DNA of 64,000 nt, taken from NCBI GenBank assembly GCA_013388985.1, contig JACAEF010000040.1:24937-88936 (forward strand), in the 5' to 3' direction. This document shows, piece by piece, positions 45,706 to 53,335 of this stretch. The notes beneath the pieces are model-generated. The model saw only the letters and a list, made by a program, of their open reading frames with translations, did no database searches and was not told where the DNA came from. The position numbers and the translations under genes were made by a program. Position 1 is the stretch's first letter. Each line of letters begins with the position of its first letter. The stretch is from Rhodocyclaceae bacterium. GTDB taxonomy: Bacteria; Pseudomonadota; Gammaproteobacteria; Burkholderiales; Rhodocyclaceae.

Positions 45706-46017
45706 TTAGCAGCCGGCGGTCTTCTTGAACGAGGAGCTCAGGTTGTTCTGGGCGTCGTCGTATTTGACCCGCACTTCGTCGCCCTTGACGATGCGCTTGT
45801 CCTTGAACTTGTCGAGCGTTAGATCGTCCTTGATCAGCACGGTGACTTCGGCGCCACCCTTGACGTTCTTCAGCACGACCGTAGCCGACTTGCCATCCGG
45901 CGCCATCTTGATTTCCTGCACGGTGCCGACCATCTTGACATCGGCGGCCGAGGCGACGGGCGAGAAAGCAACGACGGAAGCGGCGAGGGCGGCGGCAACG
46001 GCAAACTTTTTCAGCAT
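45706..46017 (-). CDS. small exported protein, function unknown
   Basis: 103 residues with a clear signal peptide (MLKKFAVAAALAASVVAFSPVASA-AD). The mature part of about 78 residues is beta-rich (VKMVGTVQEIKMAPDGKSATVVLKN, VTVLIKDDLTLDKF, VKGDEVRVKYDD) and ends with a single Cys. The pattern suggests an OB-like or small beta-barrel fold; the family is not recognised. It follows the DUF3373-like gene on the same strand, separated by a stem-loop, and could belong to the same periplasmic system. Confidence 0.8.
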   Translation of the reverse strand: MLKKFAVAAALAASVVAFSPVASAADVKMVGTVQEIKMAPDGKSATVVLKNVKGGAEVTVLIKDDLTLDKFKDKRIVKGDEVRVKYDDAQNNLSSSFKKTAGC

Positions 46018-46058
46018 GATTCGAAATCCTCCAGAAAAGGGAACTACGATCCAATAAC

Positions 46059-46093
46059 GCGACCGGCGATGGAAAGTTTACACCGCCGGTCGC
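46059..46093. other. large inverted repeat between two minus-strand genes
   Basis: GCGACCGGCG / CGCCGGTCGC, ten perfect pairs around a 15-nt loop, in the gap between the outer-membrane protein stop and the start of the small exported protein. May attenuate or stabilise the upstream message; the following bases are not a T-run. Confidence 0.6.
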
Positions 46094-46104
46094 ACCGCGC
46101 CAAA

Positions 46105-47820
46105 TCAGAACTTCACTTCGAGCGTGCCGTAGAGGTCGTAGGCCTTGGAGAGCGGCGTCATGGTCATCATGTTGCTGGCGTTTACGTCGCTGATCTTGAC
46201 CGGCGCGCCGACCCAGTTGTTGCTGCCGGTGTATTTGAAGTCGTAGTACTGGAAGCCGAGGCGGAAGAAGCTCTTGGCCATGGCCGAGGCGATCGGCTTG
46301 GCGTCGAATTCCTGGATCAGGTAGACCTCATACACGTTGCCGCGCGTGCCGACCTTCGAGGTCCACATGTCGGCGGAAGCCGGCGCGAAGGTGATCCAGT
46401 TCTTGCTGCCGTGGTTGTATTCGAAGCCGAGCTTGGTCTTCGACGGCAGGTCGTAACGCAGGCCGAGGAAGACCGCGCCGCCGGTCTTGTCCTTCGGCGC
46501 TTCGGGCTGGAAGAAGGCACCGGTCAAGAGACCCTGGAAGCCGAACTGCGCCGAGACGTTGTCGTTCGGGTGGGTGCGGCTCAAGGCCAGATCGGCGAAG
46601 TAGTAGAGCTCGCCCTTGCCGACGTTCTTCATCTTGCCCATGATGCCGGCGCCGAACCAGTCGATGTCGCCGAGGTTGGTCTTCGGCATCGTCGTGCCGA
46701 AGTAGGTGTTCTGCATCTTCGGCGCATCGAAGATGTTCATGCCGCGGTTCCATTGCAGCCAGACGCGCGTGGCGCCGGTGTCGATCGGCACGATCGAGAT
46801 GCCGACCATGTCGGTATCCTCGAGCGAGTTGCCGGGCGACCACTTGAAGCCGCTCTCGAAGCCGCGGCCATAGCAGACCTTGGCATAGCCGCCGGGCAGC
46901 GCGTCGCTGTCGAAGCCATAGCCGAGCGTCATGCCGTCGAAAGCGTAATCGACCAAGAGCGCGGGCGTGCCGCCGCGGCCGGGCCATTCGGTGTTGTACT
47001 TGAGATTGGTCGGCGCGCCCTGGGTCGAAGGCCGGCGGCCGACCGAGAACCAGATGTCCTCGTCGAACAGGTTGTTCCAGGTGACGTAGGCGCGATCGAC
47101 GTTCAGATAGCTGTCGGAGGGAATGTGGGAGAGCGTGCCGTCGAACACGCCGACGCGATCGGCGAAATAGGGCGTGTTCGGCGCGTTGGAGAGCGCATCG
47201 AGGCTCTGGTCGCCGAAGGTCTTGTACATCGCCAGCCGCGCGGTCAGCGAGACGTCCTGCGCCACCTTGGCGCCGAGATCGAGCCCGAAGCGGTGGGTGT
47301 AGAGCGTGTCGTTCTTGGGTTTGTAGGCAGCAATGGTCTGCGAGAAAGCACCTAGACCGCTTGGCCCCAACATGCTCTGTGTTGAGGGGAGTGCCATGAA
47401 TGCCTGCGCTTGTGAAATAGTTTGCACCGCAGACATATCATGCGCAAAGGTGGCCATCGCGGATAGTTGTGACCACATGTTGTTTCTTTGCATGTAATCC
47501 TGAGCGTAGGCAAACGTCGCATTGACATCGGTATAAGCCTTCGTCTCCCCCTTCATGCTATCGACGCGGAACTGGTAGTCCCCGCCGACGGTGAGCCACT
47601 TGCCGAGCGACTTGCTCTCGGCGACCTCGACCTTGTCGGCTACTTGTTGCGTCGCTTTCTGTTGCGCGGCGACCTGGGCTTTGAGCGCCTCGACCTCCTT
47701 GGTCAGTGCTTCGAGTTTCTGCAGCAGTTCCGCTTCAGTGGCAGCCTGCGCGCCGATCGGCAGAAAGATGCCCGAGACGAGCGCCGCGAGCAGGGTCCGT
47801 TTCATGTGCTGGTGTTTCAT
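46105..47820 (-). CDS. DUF3373-like outer-membrane beta-barrel protein
   Basis: 571 residues. Signal peptide (...FLPIGAQA), an N-terminal coiled coil (about 28-65, ATEAELLQKLEALTKEVEAL), then a porin-like barrel with alternating strands and a terminal Phe (YGTLEVKF). Sequences such as KWLTVGGDYQFRVDSMKG and NVDRAYVTWNNLFDEDIWFSVGRRP match the DUF3373 family, found near multiheme cytochromes in metal- and sulfur-reducing bacteria. Codons for about residues 88-160 (47340-47560) are visibly AT-richer than the rest, suggesting exchange of a surface-loop segment. It is divergent from a class II cytochrome c with an FNR-type box between. Confidence 0.82.
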   Translation of the reverse strand: MKHQHMKRTLLAALVSGIFLPIGAQAATEAELLQKLEALTKEVEALKAQVAAQQKATQQVADKVEVAESKSLGKWLTVGGDYQFRVDSMKGETKAYTDVNATFAYAQDYMQRNNMWSQLSAMATFAHDMSAVQTISQAQAFMALPSTQSMLGPSGLGAFSQTIAAYKPKNDTLYTHRFGLDLGAKVAQDVSLTARLAMYKTFGDQSLDALSNAPNTPYFADRVGVFDGTLSHIPSDSYLNVDRAYVTWNNLFDEDIWFSVGRRPSTQGAPTNLKYNTEWPGRGGTPALLVDYAFDGMTLGYGFDSDALPGGYAKVCYGRGFESGFKWSPGNSLEDTDMVGISIVPIDTGATRVWLQWNRGMNIFDAPKMQNTYFGTTMPKTNLGDIDWFGAGIMGKMKNVGKGELYYFADLALSRTHPNDNVSAQFGFQGLLTGAFFQPEAPKDKTGGAVFLGLRYDLPSKTKLGFEYNHGSKNWITFAPASADMWTSKVGTRGNVYEVYLIQEFDAKPIASAMAKSFFRLGFQYYDFKYTGSNNWVGAPVKISDVNASNMMTMTPLSKAYDLYGTLEVKF

Positions 47821-47945
47821 CTGATGCCCCCTGTTTTGAACGAAATGACGAAAAACCTGTCCGGTCTTTCCCTTTGTATCGAGCTGGGCTGTCGGCCCGA
47901 TCGGCCGGGATGCCGAAAATTTTAGTAATTCTCCATATTTCGATG

Positions 47946-47959
47946 TTGATATGTATCAA
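47946..47959. promoter_or_regulatory. FNR/Anr-type binding site
   Basis: The sequence TTGATATGTATCAA is a perfect TTGAT-N4-ATCAA palindrome. It lies 85 bp before the cytochrome c start and 126 bp before the outer-membrane protein start, in AT-rich DNA. Placement would allow activation in either direction under low oxygen. Inferred from sequence only. Confidence 0.75.
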
Positions 47960-48043
47960 TTGATTTATTCAACGAAGAAAATCGGGCAATGCCATTTTTT
48001 CTCTTATGATGCGGCGTGACGATTTTTCCGGAAGTGGCCGACC

Positions 48044-48469
48044 ATGAGAAAAAAGCTCCCGTTGCTCCTCGCGCTGCTGGCCTTGCCGGCGGCGGCCGAA
48101 GATACCCGCCTGCTGGCCGAGCTCAAGCCCGCCGCGCAGGAAACCCTGCGCAAGGAAATGCTCGACAACCTGATCGCCCTCAACTCGATCATCTCGCTGC
48201 TGGCCGCGAACCAGGTCAAGGAGGCGGGCGAGGTCGCGGAAAAGGAACTGGGGCGCAGCGCGATGGGCAAGAATGCCACGCTGCCTTTCGAGGCGCGTCC
48301 GGGCCCGCAGATGCCGCGCGAGATGCATCAGCTGGCCATCAATGGCCATCTCGTGGCGAGCGATTTCGCGCGCGCCGCGGCGAGTGGCGAGCGCGACAAG
48401 GCGCTCGCCGAGCTACCCAATCTGCTCGGCACCTGCGTCGCCTGCCACGCAACTTATCGCACGCGCTGA
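48044..48469 (+). CDS. class II-type (cytochrome c'-like) periplasmic cytochrome
   Basis: 141 residues with a signal peptide cut near PAAA-ED. The mature part is a four-helix protein with the single heme site near the C-terminus, C131-V-A-C134-H135 followed by TYR, as in class II cytochromes. Residues LNSIISLLAANQVKEAGEVAEKEL and MPREMHQLAINGH form the helices. Cytochromes of this class carry electrons or bind NO. Divergent from the outer-membrane protein gene; probably anaerobically controlled through the FNR-type box. Confidence 0.87.
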   Translation: MRKKLPLLLALLALPAAAEDTRLLAELKPAAQETLRKEMLDNLIALNSIISLLAANQVKEAGEVAEKELGRSAMGKNATLPFEARPGPQMPREMHQLAINGHLVASDFARAAASGERDKALAELPNLLGTCVACHATYRTR

Positions 48470-48480
48470 AATCGATCGGG

Positions 48481-48506
48481 GTGCCGTCCTGCCAGCGCCG
48501 ATTTTC
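48481..48506 (-). repeat. dispersed 26-bp repeat, convergent intergenic copy
   Basis: 24 of 26 bases match. It lies 12 bp after the cytochrome c stop, facing the end of chrA. The rest of the spacer (48507-48588) shows no recognisable feature. Confidence 0.88.
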
Positions 48507-48588
48507 AGCGGTGCTCCAGGCCGTGGGAGCGGATCGCCGAATGCCGCGCTCGAGGCAGAGCCGCTTCCCGGCGCGAGCGCGGCGGGGA

Positions 48589-49971
48589 TCAGCGGATGAG
48601 CGAATACGCCAGCCCCAGCAGCGCGCAGACGCCGATCACCTTCATGATGTCGATCTTGTATTTCCACAGCGCGAGCAAGCTCGCCAGCGCGATGGCGACC
48701 GCCAGCCAGTCGAAACCGCCGGCAAACGGCGCGGCATCAGACGCCTGCGGCCAGAAGGTGTGCCAGGCGAAGAATACGGCCAGGTTCATGATCACGCCGA
48801 CCACGGCGGCGGTGATCGCCGTCAGTGGGGCGGTGAACTTCACCTCGCCGCGCGTGCTCTCGACCAGCGGACCGCCGCCGAGGATGAACAGGAAGCTCGG
48901 CAGGAAGGTGAAGAAGGTCGCCACGGTGGCCCCGGCCAGGCCGGCCGCGACGGGATTGGCGAACACCTCCTTGGTGACGCCGCCGATGTAGCCCACCCAG
49001 GTGACGACCATGATCAGCGGCCCCGGCGTGGTCTCGCCGAGCGCCAGGCCGTCCATCATCTGCGGGCCGGTGAGCCAGCCATAATGCTCGACGGCATGTT
49101 GATAGACATAGGGCAGCACGGCGTAGGCGCCGCCGATGGTGAGGAAGGCGGCCTTGGTGAAGAACGCGCCCATGTCGTAGAGCGCCGGGGCATCGCGGGT
49201 GGCGACGAGCGCGGCGGCCCAGAGGGCGACGAAGATCAGCGTCGTGGCGATCAGTTTGCCCCAGGAGAATTTCGCATGCGCCGGCGGCGGCGTGTCGTCG
49301 TCGATCAGCGCCGGGCCGTAAGCCTTGTGGGAAGCGCCGTGGCCGCCGCCGGCCTTGAACTTGGCCGGCGCGAGCTTGCCGCCGATGGCGCCGAGGGCCG
49401 CGGCGGCGACGACGATCCAGAAGAAGTCGAGCTTGAAGAAGAAGATGCCGATGAAGGCGAGTACCGCGATGGTCATCAGCACGCCGTTTTTCAGGGCCTT
49501 GCTGCCGATGCGCCAGGCGGCGAACAGCACCACGGCGACGACGGCCGGCCGGATGCCGGAGAAAATGCCGGCGATCTGCGGCACGTCGCCAAAGGCGAGA
49601 TAGACGGCGGCGAGCGCCGAGAGCAGCACGAAAGCCGGCAGGAAGAACAGCACGCCGGCCAGCACCGCGCCGACGGTGCCATGCAGCAGCCAGCTGATGT
49701 AGATGGCGAGCTGGATCGCCTCCGGCCCCGGCAGCAGCATGCAGTAGTTGAGCGCGTGCAGGAAGCGGTGCTCGGAAATCCAGCGGCGCCTCTCGACCAG
49801 CTCCTGATGCATCATCGAGATCTGTCCAGCTGGCCCACCGAAGCTGATGAAGCCGAGCTTGAGCCAGTAACGGAACGCCTCGCCCAAAGTCGGCGCTGGT
49901 GGGACGGCACGCGCGGCTTCGGCAGCGGTGTGATGGGGGGCAGGGGGTGATGCAGGTCTGACGGTGTCCAT
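48589..49971 (-). CDS. chrA: chromate transporter, two-domain ChrA
   Basis: 460 residues, about 12 helices in two CHR repeats. First repeat: LGFISFGGPAGQISMMHQELVERRRW and CMLLPGPEAIQLAIYISWL; second: FFTKAAFLTIGGAYAVLPYVYQHAVEH and GLALGETTPGPLIMVVTWVGYIGG. ATG 49969-49971 with GAGG upstream is preferred over the longer start at 49995. The length and central hydrophilic linker (about 205-240) are normal. ChrA exports chromate by proton-coupled exchange. Residues 21-29 (AVPPAPTLG) before the first conserved helix come from a dispersed-repeat copy. Confidence 0.93.
   Translation of the reverse strand: MDTVRPASPPAPHHTAAEAARAVPPAPTLGEAFRYWLKLGFISFGGPAGQISMMHQELVERRRWISEHRFLHALNYCMLLPGPEAIQLAIYISWLLHGTVGAVLAGVLFFLPAFVLLSALAAVYLAFGDVPQIAGIFSGIRPAVVAVVLFAAWRIGSKALKNGVLMTIAVLAFIGIFFFKLDFFWIVVAAAALGAIGGKLAPAKFKAGGGHGASHKAYGPALIDDDTPPPAHAKFSWGKLIATTLIFVALWAAALVATRDAPALYDMGAFFTKAAFLTIGGAYAVLPYVYQHAVEHYGWLTGPQMMDGLALGETTPGPLIMVVTWVGYIGGVTKEVFANPVAAGLAGATVATFFTFLPSFLFILGGGPLVESTRGEVKFTAPLTAITAAVVGVIMNLAVFFAWHTFWPQASDAAPFAGGFDWLAVAIALASLLALWKYKIDIMKVIGVCALLGLAYSLIR
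49886..49910 (+). repeat. dispersed 26-bp repeat, copy inside chrA
   Basis: 24 of 26 bases match. It encodes part of the non-conserved N-terminal tail. It is the one intragenic copy read in a different phase. Confidence 0.85.
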
Positions 49972-50148
49972 GACGTTGCCTCGCAAAAAGCGCATTGGCG
50001 GAACTTGGACGGGACACCGTCTTTGGCAAGCCGGGAGTCCGCGATTCCCGACGGCTGCAGTCTAGCAAAGAATCGCCGCCTGCTTTTTGCCGGCCGCTTT
50101 TTCTGTATCATCAGCAAAACAATAATTACGAATGAAGAGGAGACTGCC

Positions 50149-51621
50149 GTGTCCCTGCCCCTGACACTCTCGCGCGCGGCGCAGCTCTTGGGCGTGCCGC
50201 GCGCGGTGCTGCAAAAACACATCGCCGCCGGCGAGCTGCCTTCGCATGACGGCATGGTCAATACCGAAGACCTGCAAAAGCTCTATCCCGACGTCGAGCT
50301 CGAGGATTCCGGCGCTTTCGAGCGCATCATGCAGATCAAGGAGCAGGCGTTCGCCAAGCGCGTGCGCGAACGCATCCTGCCCAACCAGGAGATCCTCGCG
50401 CAGCGGCTGGCGGCGCAGAGCGAGGAACTCGAAGAGGTGCGCCGCCATCTGGCCGAGTATCATCGCCTCGTCGAAGCGCTGCGCGCACGCATCGACGAAA
50501 TGCTGGAAACGGCGCCTTTTCCTCAGCTCGCCGAGCTGGCCCGTCGCATCGACGAGGGGCTGGCCGAAGTGCTGGCGAGCGAAGCGCCCGCCGACCGATT
50601 GGAGGTACTCGATGATGTATTGCGTGTCATGACGGCGCAGGTCAAGGTGCGGCCTTCGGGTCATGAGTTTTTCGTCGAAGGCAGCGAGACGGTGCTCGAA
50701 GCGGCGCTGCGCGCCGGCCTGGCGCCGTCCTACGGCTGCCGCAACGGCAATTGCGGGCTGTGCAAGGCGCGCATCGTCTCCGGCCAGGTCAAGCAGATCC
50801 ATCCGACCGACTACCCGCTCTCGGCCAGCGAGCGCGCCCAGGGTCATGCGCTGCTGTGCTCGAACACCGCGGTCACCGACCTGGTCATCGAGATGATCGA
50901 GGCGAGCCGGCCGGACGATATCCCCGAACAGGAGGTGACGGCGAAGGTGAAGCAGGTCACGCCACTGACCAATGACATCCTGCTGCTGCATCTCGTGACG
51001 CCGCGCAGCCAGCGCCTGCGCTTCCTCGCCGGACAAATGGTGACGCTCTCGGTCTCGAGCGCCACCACCAATTTCCGGGGCGATTATCCGATCGCCTCCT
51101 GCCCCTGCGACGACCGCAACCTGCTGTTCCACATCCGCCGCGACGAGAACGACGCCTTTGCCTCCCGGCTGTTCTCGGACCCGTTCAAGCCGGGCGATCT
51201 GGTCAGCGTGTTCGGGCCCTTCGGCGAGTTCGTGCTGCAGAAGGACAGCAGCGACGATCTGCTGTTCGTCGCCTGCGACACCGGCTTTGCGCCAATCAAG
51301 AGCCTGATCGAGAATGCCGCCGCTGCCGACCTGCCCGGCCTGCTGCATCTGGTCTGGGCGGCGACCCGCCCCGATGGCCATTACTTCGAGAACCAATGCC
51401 GCGCCTGGGCCGAGGCGCTGGAAACCTTCAGCTACGCGACCCTGGTCGCACCCGATGCGGCGGCGGCTGGCACGGCCGCCGCGGGCCAGGTGTTGCAGAT
51501 CCCGGATTTCGCGCGGCGCATGGTCTATGTCGCCGGGCCTGCCGAATTCGTCGCCGGCGTGTCGGACAGCCTGAAGTCGGCCGGGCTGCCGGATGACCGG
51601 CTGAAATACGAGACGGTGTGA
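50149..51621 (+). CDS. fusion of HTH-like domain, coiled coil, [2Fe-2S] ferredoxin and FNR reductase
   Basis: 490 residues from GTG 50149, which has AAGAGGAG upstream. Residues 1-45 look like a small helix-turn-helix (LSRAAQLLGVPRAVLQKHIAAGELP, MerR/excisionase style), 55-160 are helical and probably coiled coil, 165-250 a plant-type ferredoxin with C197, C202, C205 and C237 (CRNGNCGLC, LLCSN), and 260-490 an FNR unit with RGDYPIAS and VACDTGFAPIKSL. It resembles CDP-6-deoxyglucoseen reductase/phenol hydroxylase reductases but with an unusual N-terminus. It overlaps the MoxR gene (TGATG), so it starts the operon running to about 56.9 kb. Confidence 0.87.
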   Translation: MSLPLTLSRAAQLLGVPRAVLQKHIAAGELPSHDGMVNTEDLQKLYPDVELEDSGAFERIMQIKEQAFAKRVRERILPNQEILAQRLAAQSEELEEVRRHLAEYHRLVEALRARIDEMLETAPFPQLAELARRIDEGLAEVLASEAPADRLEVLDDVLRVMTAQVKVRPSGHEFFVEGSETVLEAALRAGLAPSYGCRNGNCGLCKARIVSGQVKQIHPTDYPLSASERAQGHALLCSNTAVTDLVIEMIEASRPDDIPEQEVTAKVKQVTPLTNDILLLHLVTPRSQRLRFLAGQMVTLSVSSATTNFRGDYPIASCPCDDRNLLFHIRRDENDAFASRLFSDPFKPGDLVSVFGPFGEFVLQKDSSDDLLFVACDTGFAPIKSLIENAAAADLPGLLHLVWAATRPDGHYFENQCRAWAEALETFSYATLVAPDAAAAGTAAAGQVLQIPDFARRMVYVAGPAEFVAGVSDSLKSAGLPDDRLKYETV

Positions 51622-52673
51622 TGCGCCCCGCCCAGCTTGCCTTCATCCTCGACCGTGAATTCGAAAGCGCCGCCGCCGGCCACCACACCCCGGTGATGCT
51701 CTGGGGGCCGCCCGGCGTCGGCAAGTCGCAGCTCGTCGCGCAGGTCGCGGCGCGCCACGGCGTGCCGGTGATCGACATCCGCCTCTCGCAGATGGAGCCT
51801 TCCGATCTGCGCGGCATTCCGTTCCGCGTCGACAACCGCGTCGAGTGGGCGGTGCCGGCGATGCTGCCGGATGCCGAGCGCCACTGGCCGGCCGGCATCC
51901 TGTTCCTCGACGAGATCACCTCGGCGCCGCCGGCGGTCTCCGCCGCCGCCTACCAGCTGATCCTCGACCGCCGGCTCGGCGAATACCGCGTGCCGCCGGC
52001 CTGGGCGATCTTCGCCGCCGGCAACCGCCAGGGCGACCGCGGCGTCACCTACGCGATGCCAGCGCCCTTGGCCAACCGCTTCGCGCACTTCGAGGTGGAC
52101 GTCAATCTCGACGACTGGGCCGCCTGGGCCTACGCCAACGGCATCGACGAGCGCATCATCGCCTTCCTGCGCTTCAAGCCCGAGCTGATCTTCGATTTCG
52201 ATCCGGCGAAGAACGCCGGCGGCGAGATGGCCTTCCCCAGTCCGCGCTCGTGGGAGTTCGCCCATCGCGCGCTGCGCAAGTTCAGCGACCACGCCCAGCT
52301 GTTGCCCGGCGCGCTGGCGGCCTGCGTCGGTCATGCAGCTGGCATCGAGTGCGCCGCCTTCATCGAGAGCCTCGACCGGCTGCCCGATCTCGATGCGGTC
52401 TGCGCCGGCGAGGAGGTGCCCGTGCCGCGCGAGATCGATCTGCAATACGCGGTCGCCGCGGCGCTCGCCGGTCGTGCGCTGCGCGCGCGCGGCACCCCCG
52501 AGGCGACGCGGATCTGGGGAAACATCCTCGCTTACGCACAGAAATTCCCGCAGCGCGAGATGGGCGTGATGCTCGTCTCCGACATGCACCGTGGCATCGG
52601 CGAGAAGCTGTTCGCCGTGCCGCAGTTCTCTGCTTGGGCCAATGTCGTGGCCGATCTGATGCTCTATGAGTGA
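51621..52673 (+). CDS. MoxR-like AAA+ ATPase
   Basis: 350 residues. Walker A GPPGVGKS at 29-36, Walker B ILFLDEI at about 93-99, sensor 1 AAGNRQGD, and an arginine-rich second sensor PLANRFAHFEV. This class (MoxR/CoxD) works with VWA-domain proteins to insert metals or remodel complexes. Its original partner is the VWA gene at 53336; the two are now separated by a toxin-antitoxin insertion. The end of this gene still overlaps an old start of the VWA frame (ATGAGTGA). Confidence 0.92.
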   Translation: MRPAQLAFILDREFESAAAGHHTPVMLWGPPGVGKSQLVAQVAARHGVPVIDIRLSQMEPSDLRGIPFRVDNRVEWAVPAMLPDAERHWPAGILFLDEITSAPPAVSAAAYQLILDRRLGEYRVPPAWAIFAAGNRQGDRGVTYAMPAPLANRFAHFEVDVNLDDWAAWAYANGIDERIIAFLRFKPELIFDFDPAKNAGGEMAFPSPRSWEFAHRALRKFSDHAQLLPGALAACVGHAAGIECAAFIESLDRLPDLDAVCAGEEVPVPREIDLQYAVAAALAGRALRARGTPEATRIWGNILAYAQKFPQREMGVMLVSDMHRGIGEKLFAVPQFSAWANVVADLMLYE

Positions 52674-52718
52674 GGTCGAAGACAAGCTCGCCGCGGCATG
52701 GCCGCTACATCGAGCGTT
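52666..52718 (+). pseudogene. remnant 5' end of the VWA gene, cut by the toxin-antitoxin insertion
   Basis: ATG 52666 opens MSEVEDKLAAA, nearly the same as MTDVENKLAAA at 53336; the first 32 bases match at 28 positions. After this the frame runs into DNA antisense to the toxin gene. It overlaps the MoxR stop like a normal operon junction, so this is probably the original or a duplicated start of the VWA gene. Confidence 0.7.
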
Positions 52719-53066
52719 TCATGTCCCGGACTGGCGTGGGCAATCCAGGGCCGCGCACATCGCCGCGCCGATGGCCGACAGCGCAGCGGGACGAAGCGTG
52801 GCGATGCGGCCAAGCATGATCGATTCGCTGAGCACGGTCGGACGATTCGTCCGTACCCAGCTGGCATGAGGCAGGCCGTCCGCGGCGAAATCCGCGCGCG
52901 AGAGCGGCAGGCTTGCGGCATGGCCGCCTTGCGTCGTCACCGGCAGGCAAAGCCAGTCGCCGAATTCGCCCAGGTTTCGCAACAGCAAGGCCGGACGGCG
53001 CTTGCTCGACGACAAGTCGGTGAAGGGGAAGGGCAGCAGTACGATGTCACCGCAGCGGAACGTCAT
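52719..53066 (-). CDS. PemK/MazF-family toxin
   Basis: 115 residues from ATG 53064-53066. The N-terminus FRCGDIVLLPFPFTDLSSSKRRPALLL is the MazF/PemK signature with the conserved Arg-Pro-Ala strand; WLCLPVTTQ and RTNRPTVLSES continue the fold. These are endoribonucleases. It overlaps the antitoxin stop by 20 bp and reads against the surrounding operon. Confidence 0.88.
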   Translation of the reverse strand: MTFRCGDIVLLPFPFTDLSSSKRRPALLLRNLGEFGDWLCLPVTTQGGHAASLPLSRADFAADGLPHASWVRTNRPTVLSESIMLGRIATLRPAALSAIGAAMCAALDCPRQSGT

Positions 53067-53247
53067 TCCACACCTCTTCCGCGGCATGGTCCCAGACATG
53101 GGCAAGCGAGGAAACCTGCGCGTTTTGCCAGTCGCTCCACTCCGAGCGTTCGCGCACTTGCAGGAAGCGTACGAAATCGAGCGCTTCGCGCGCCAGCGGT
53201 TCGGGCAGGGTCGCAGCGATTTGGGCGATCTGTTCGGCGATGGTCAC
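53047..53247 (-). CDS. antitoxin (DUF2281/VapB-like)
   Basis: 66 residues. MTIAEQIAQIAATLPEPLAREALDFVRFLQVRER is the helical start typical of DUF2281-type antitoxins; a Trp-rich acidic tail would bind the toxin. It is the first gene of the pair. The 88 bp between its start and the VWA start hold the module's likely promoter. Confidence 0.8.
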   Translation of the reverse strand: MTIAEQIAQIAATLPEPLAREALDFVRFLQVRERSEWSDWQNAQVSSLAHVWDHAAEEVWNDVPLR

Positions 53248-53335
53248 GGTCGGTTTCTCCCGGTCAGTGGTATTGCGGCAAGTCTAGTGCAGAGTGCCAC
53301 TGTGAGGAAAGTTCAACCCCTCTACAATTGAAGCC

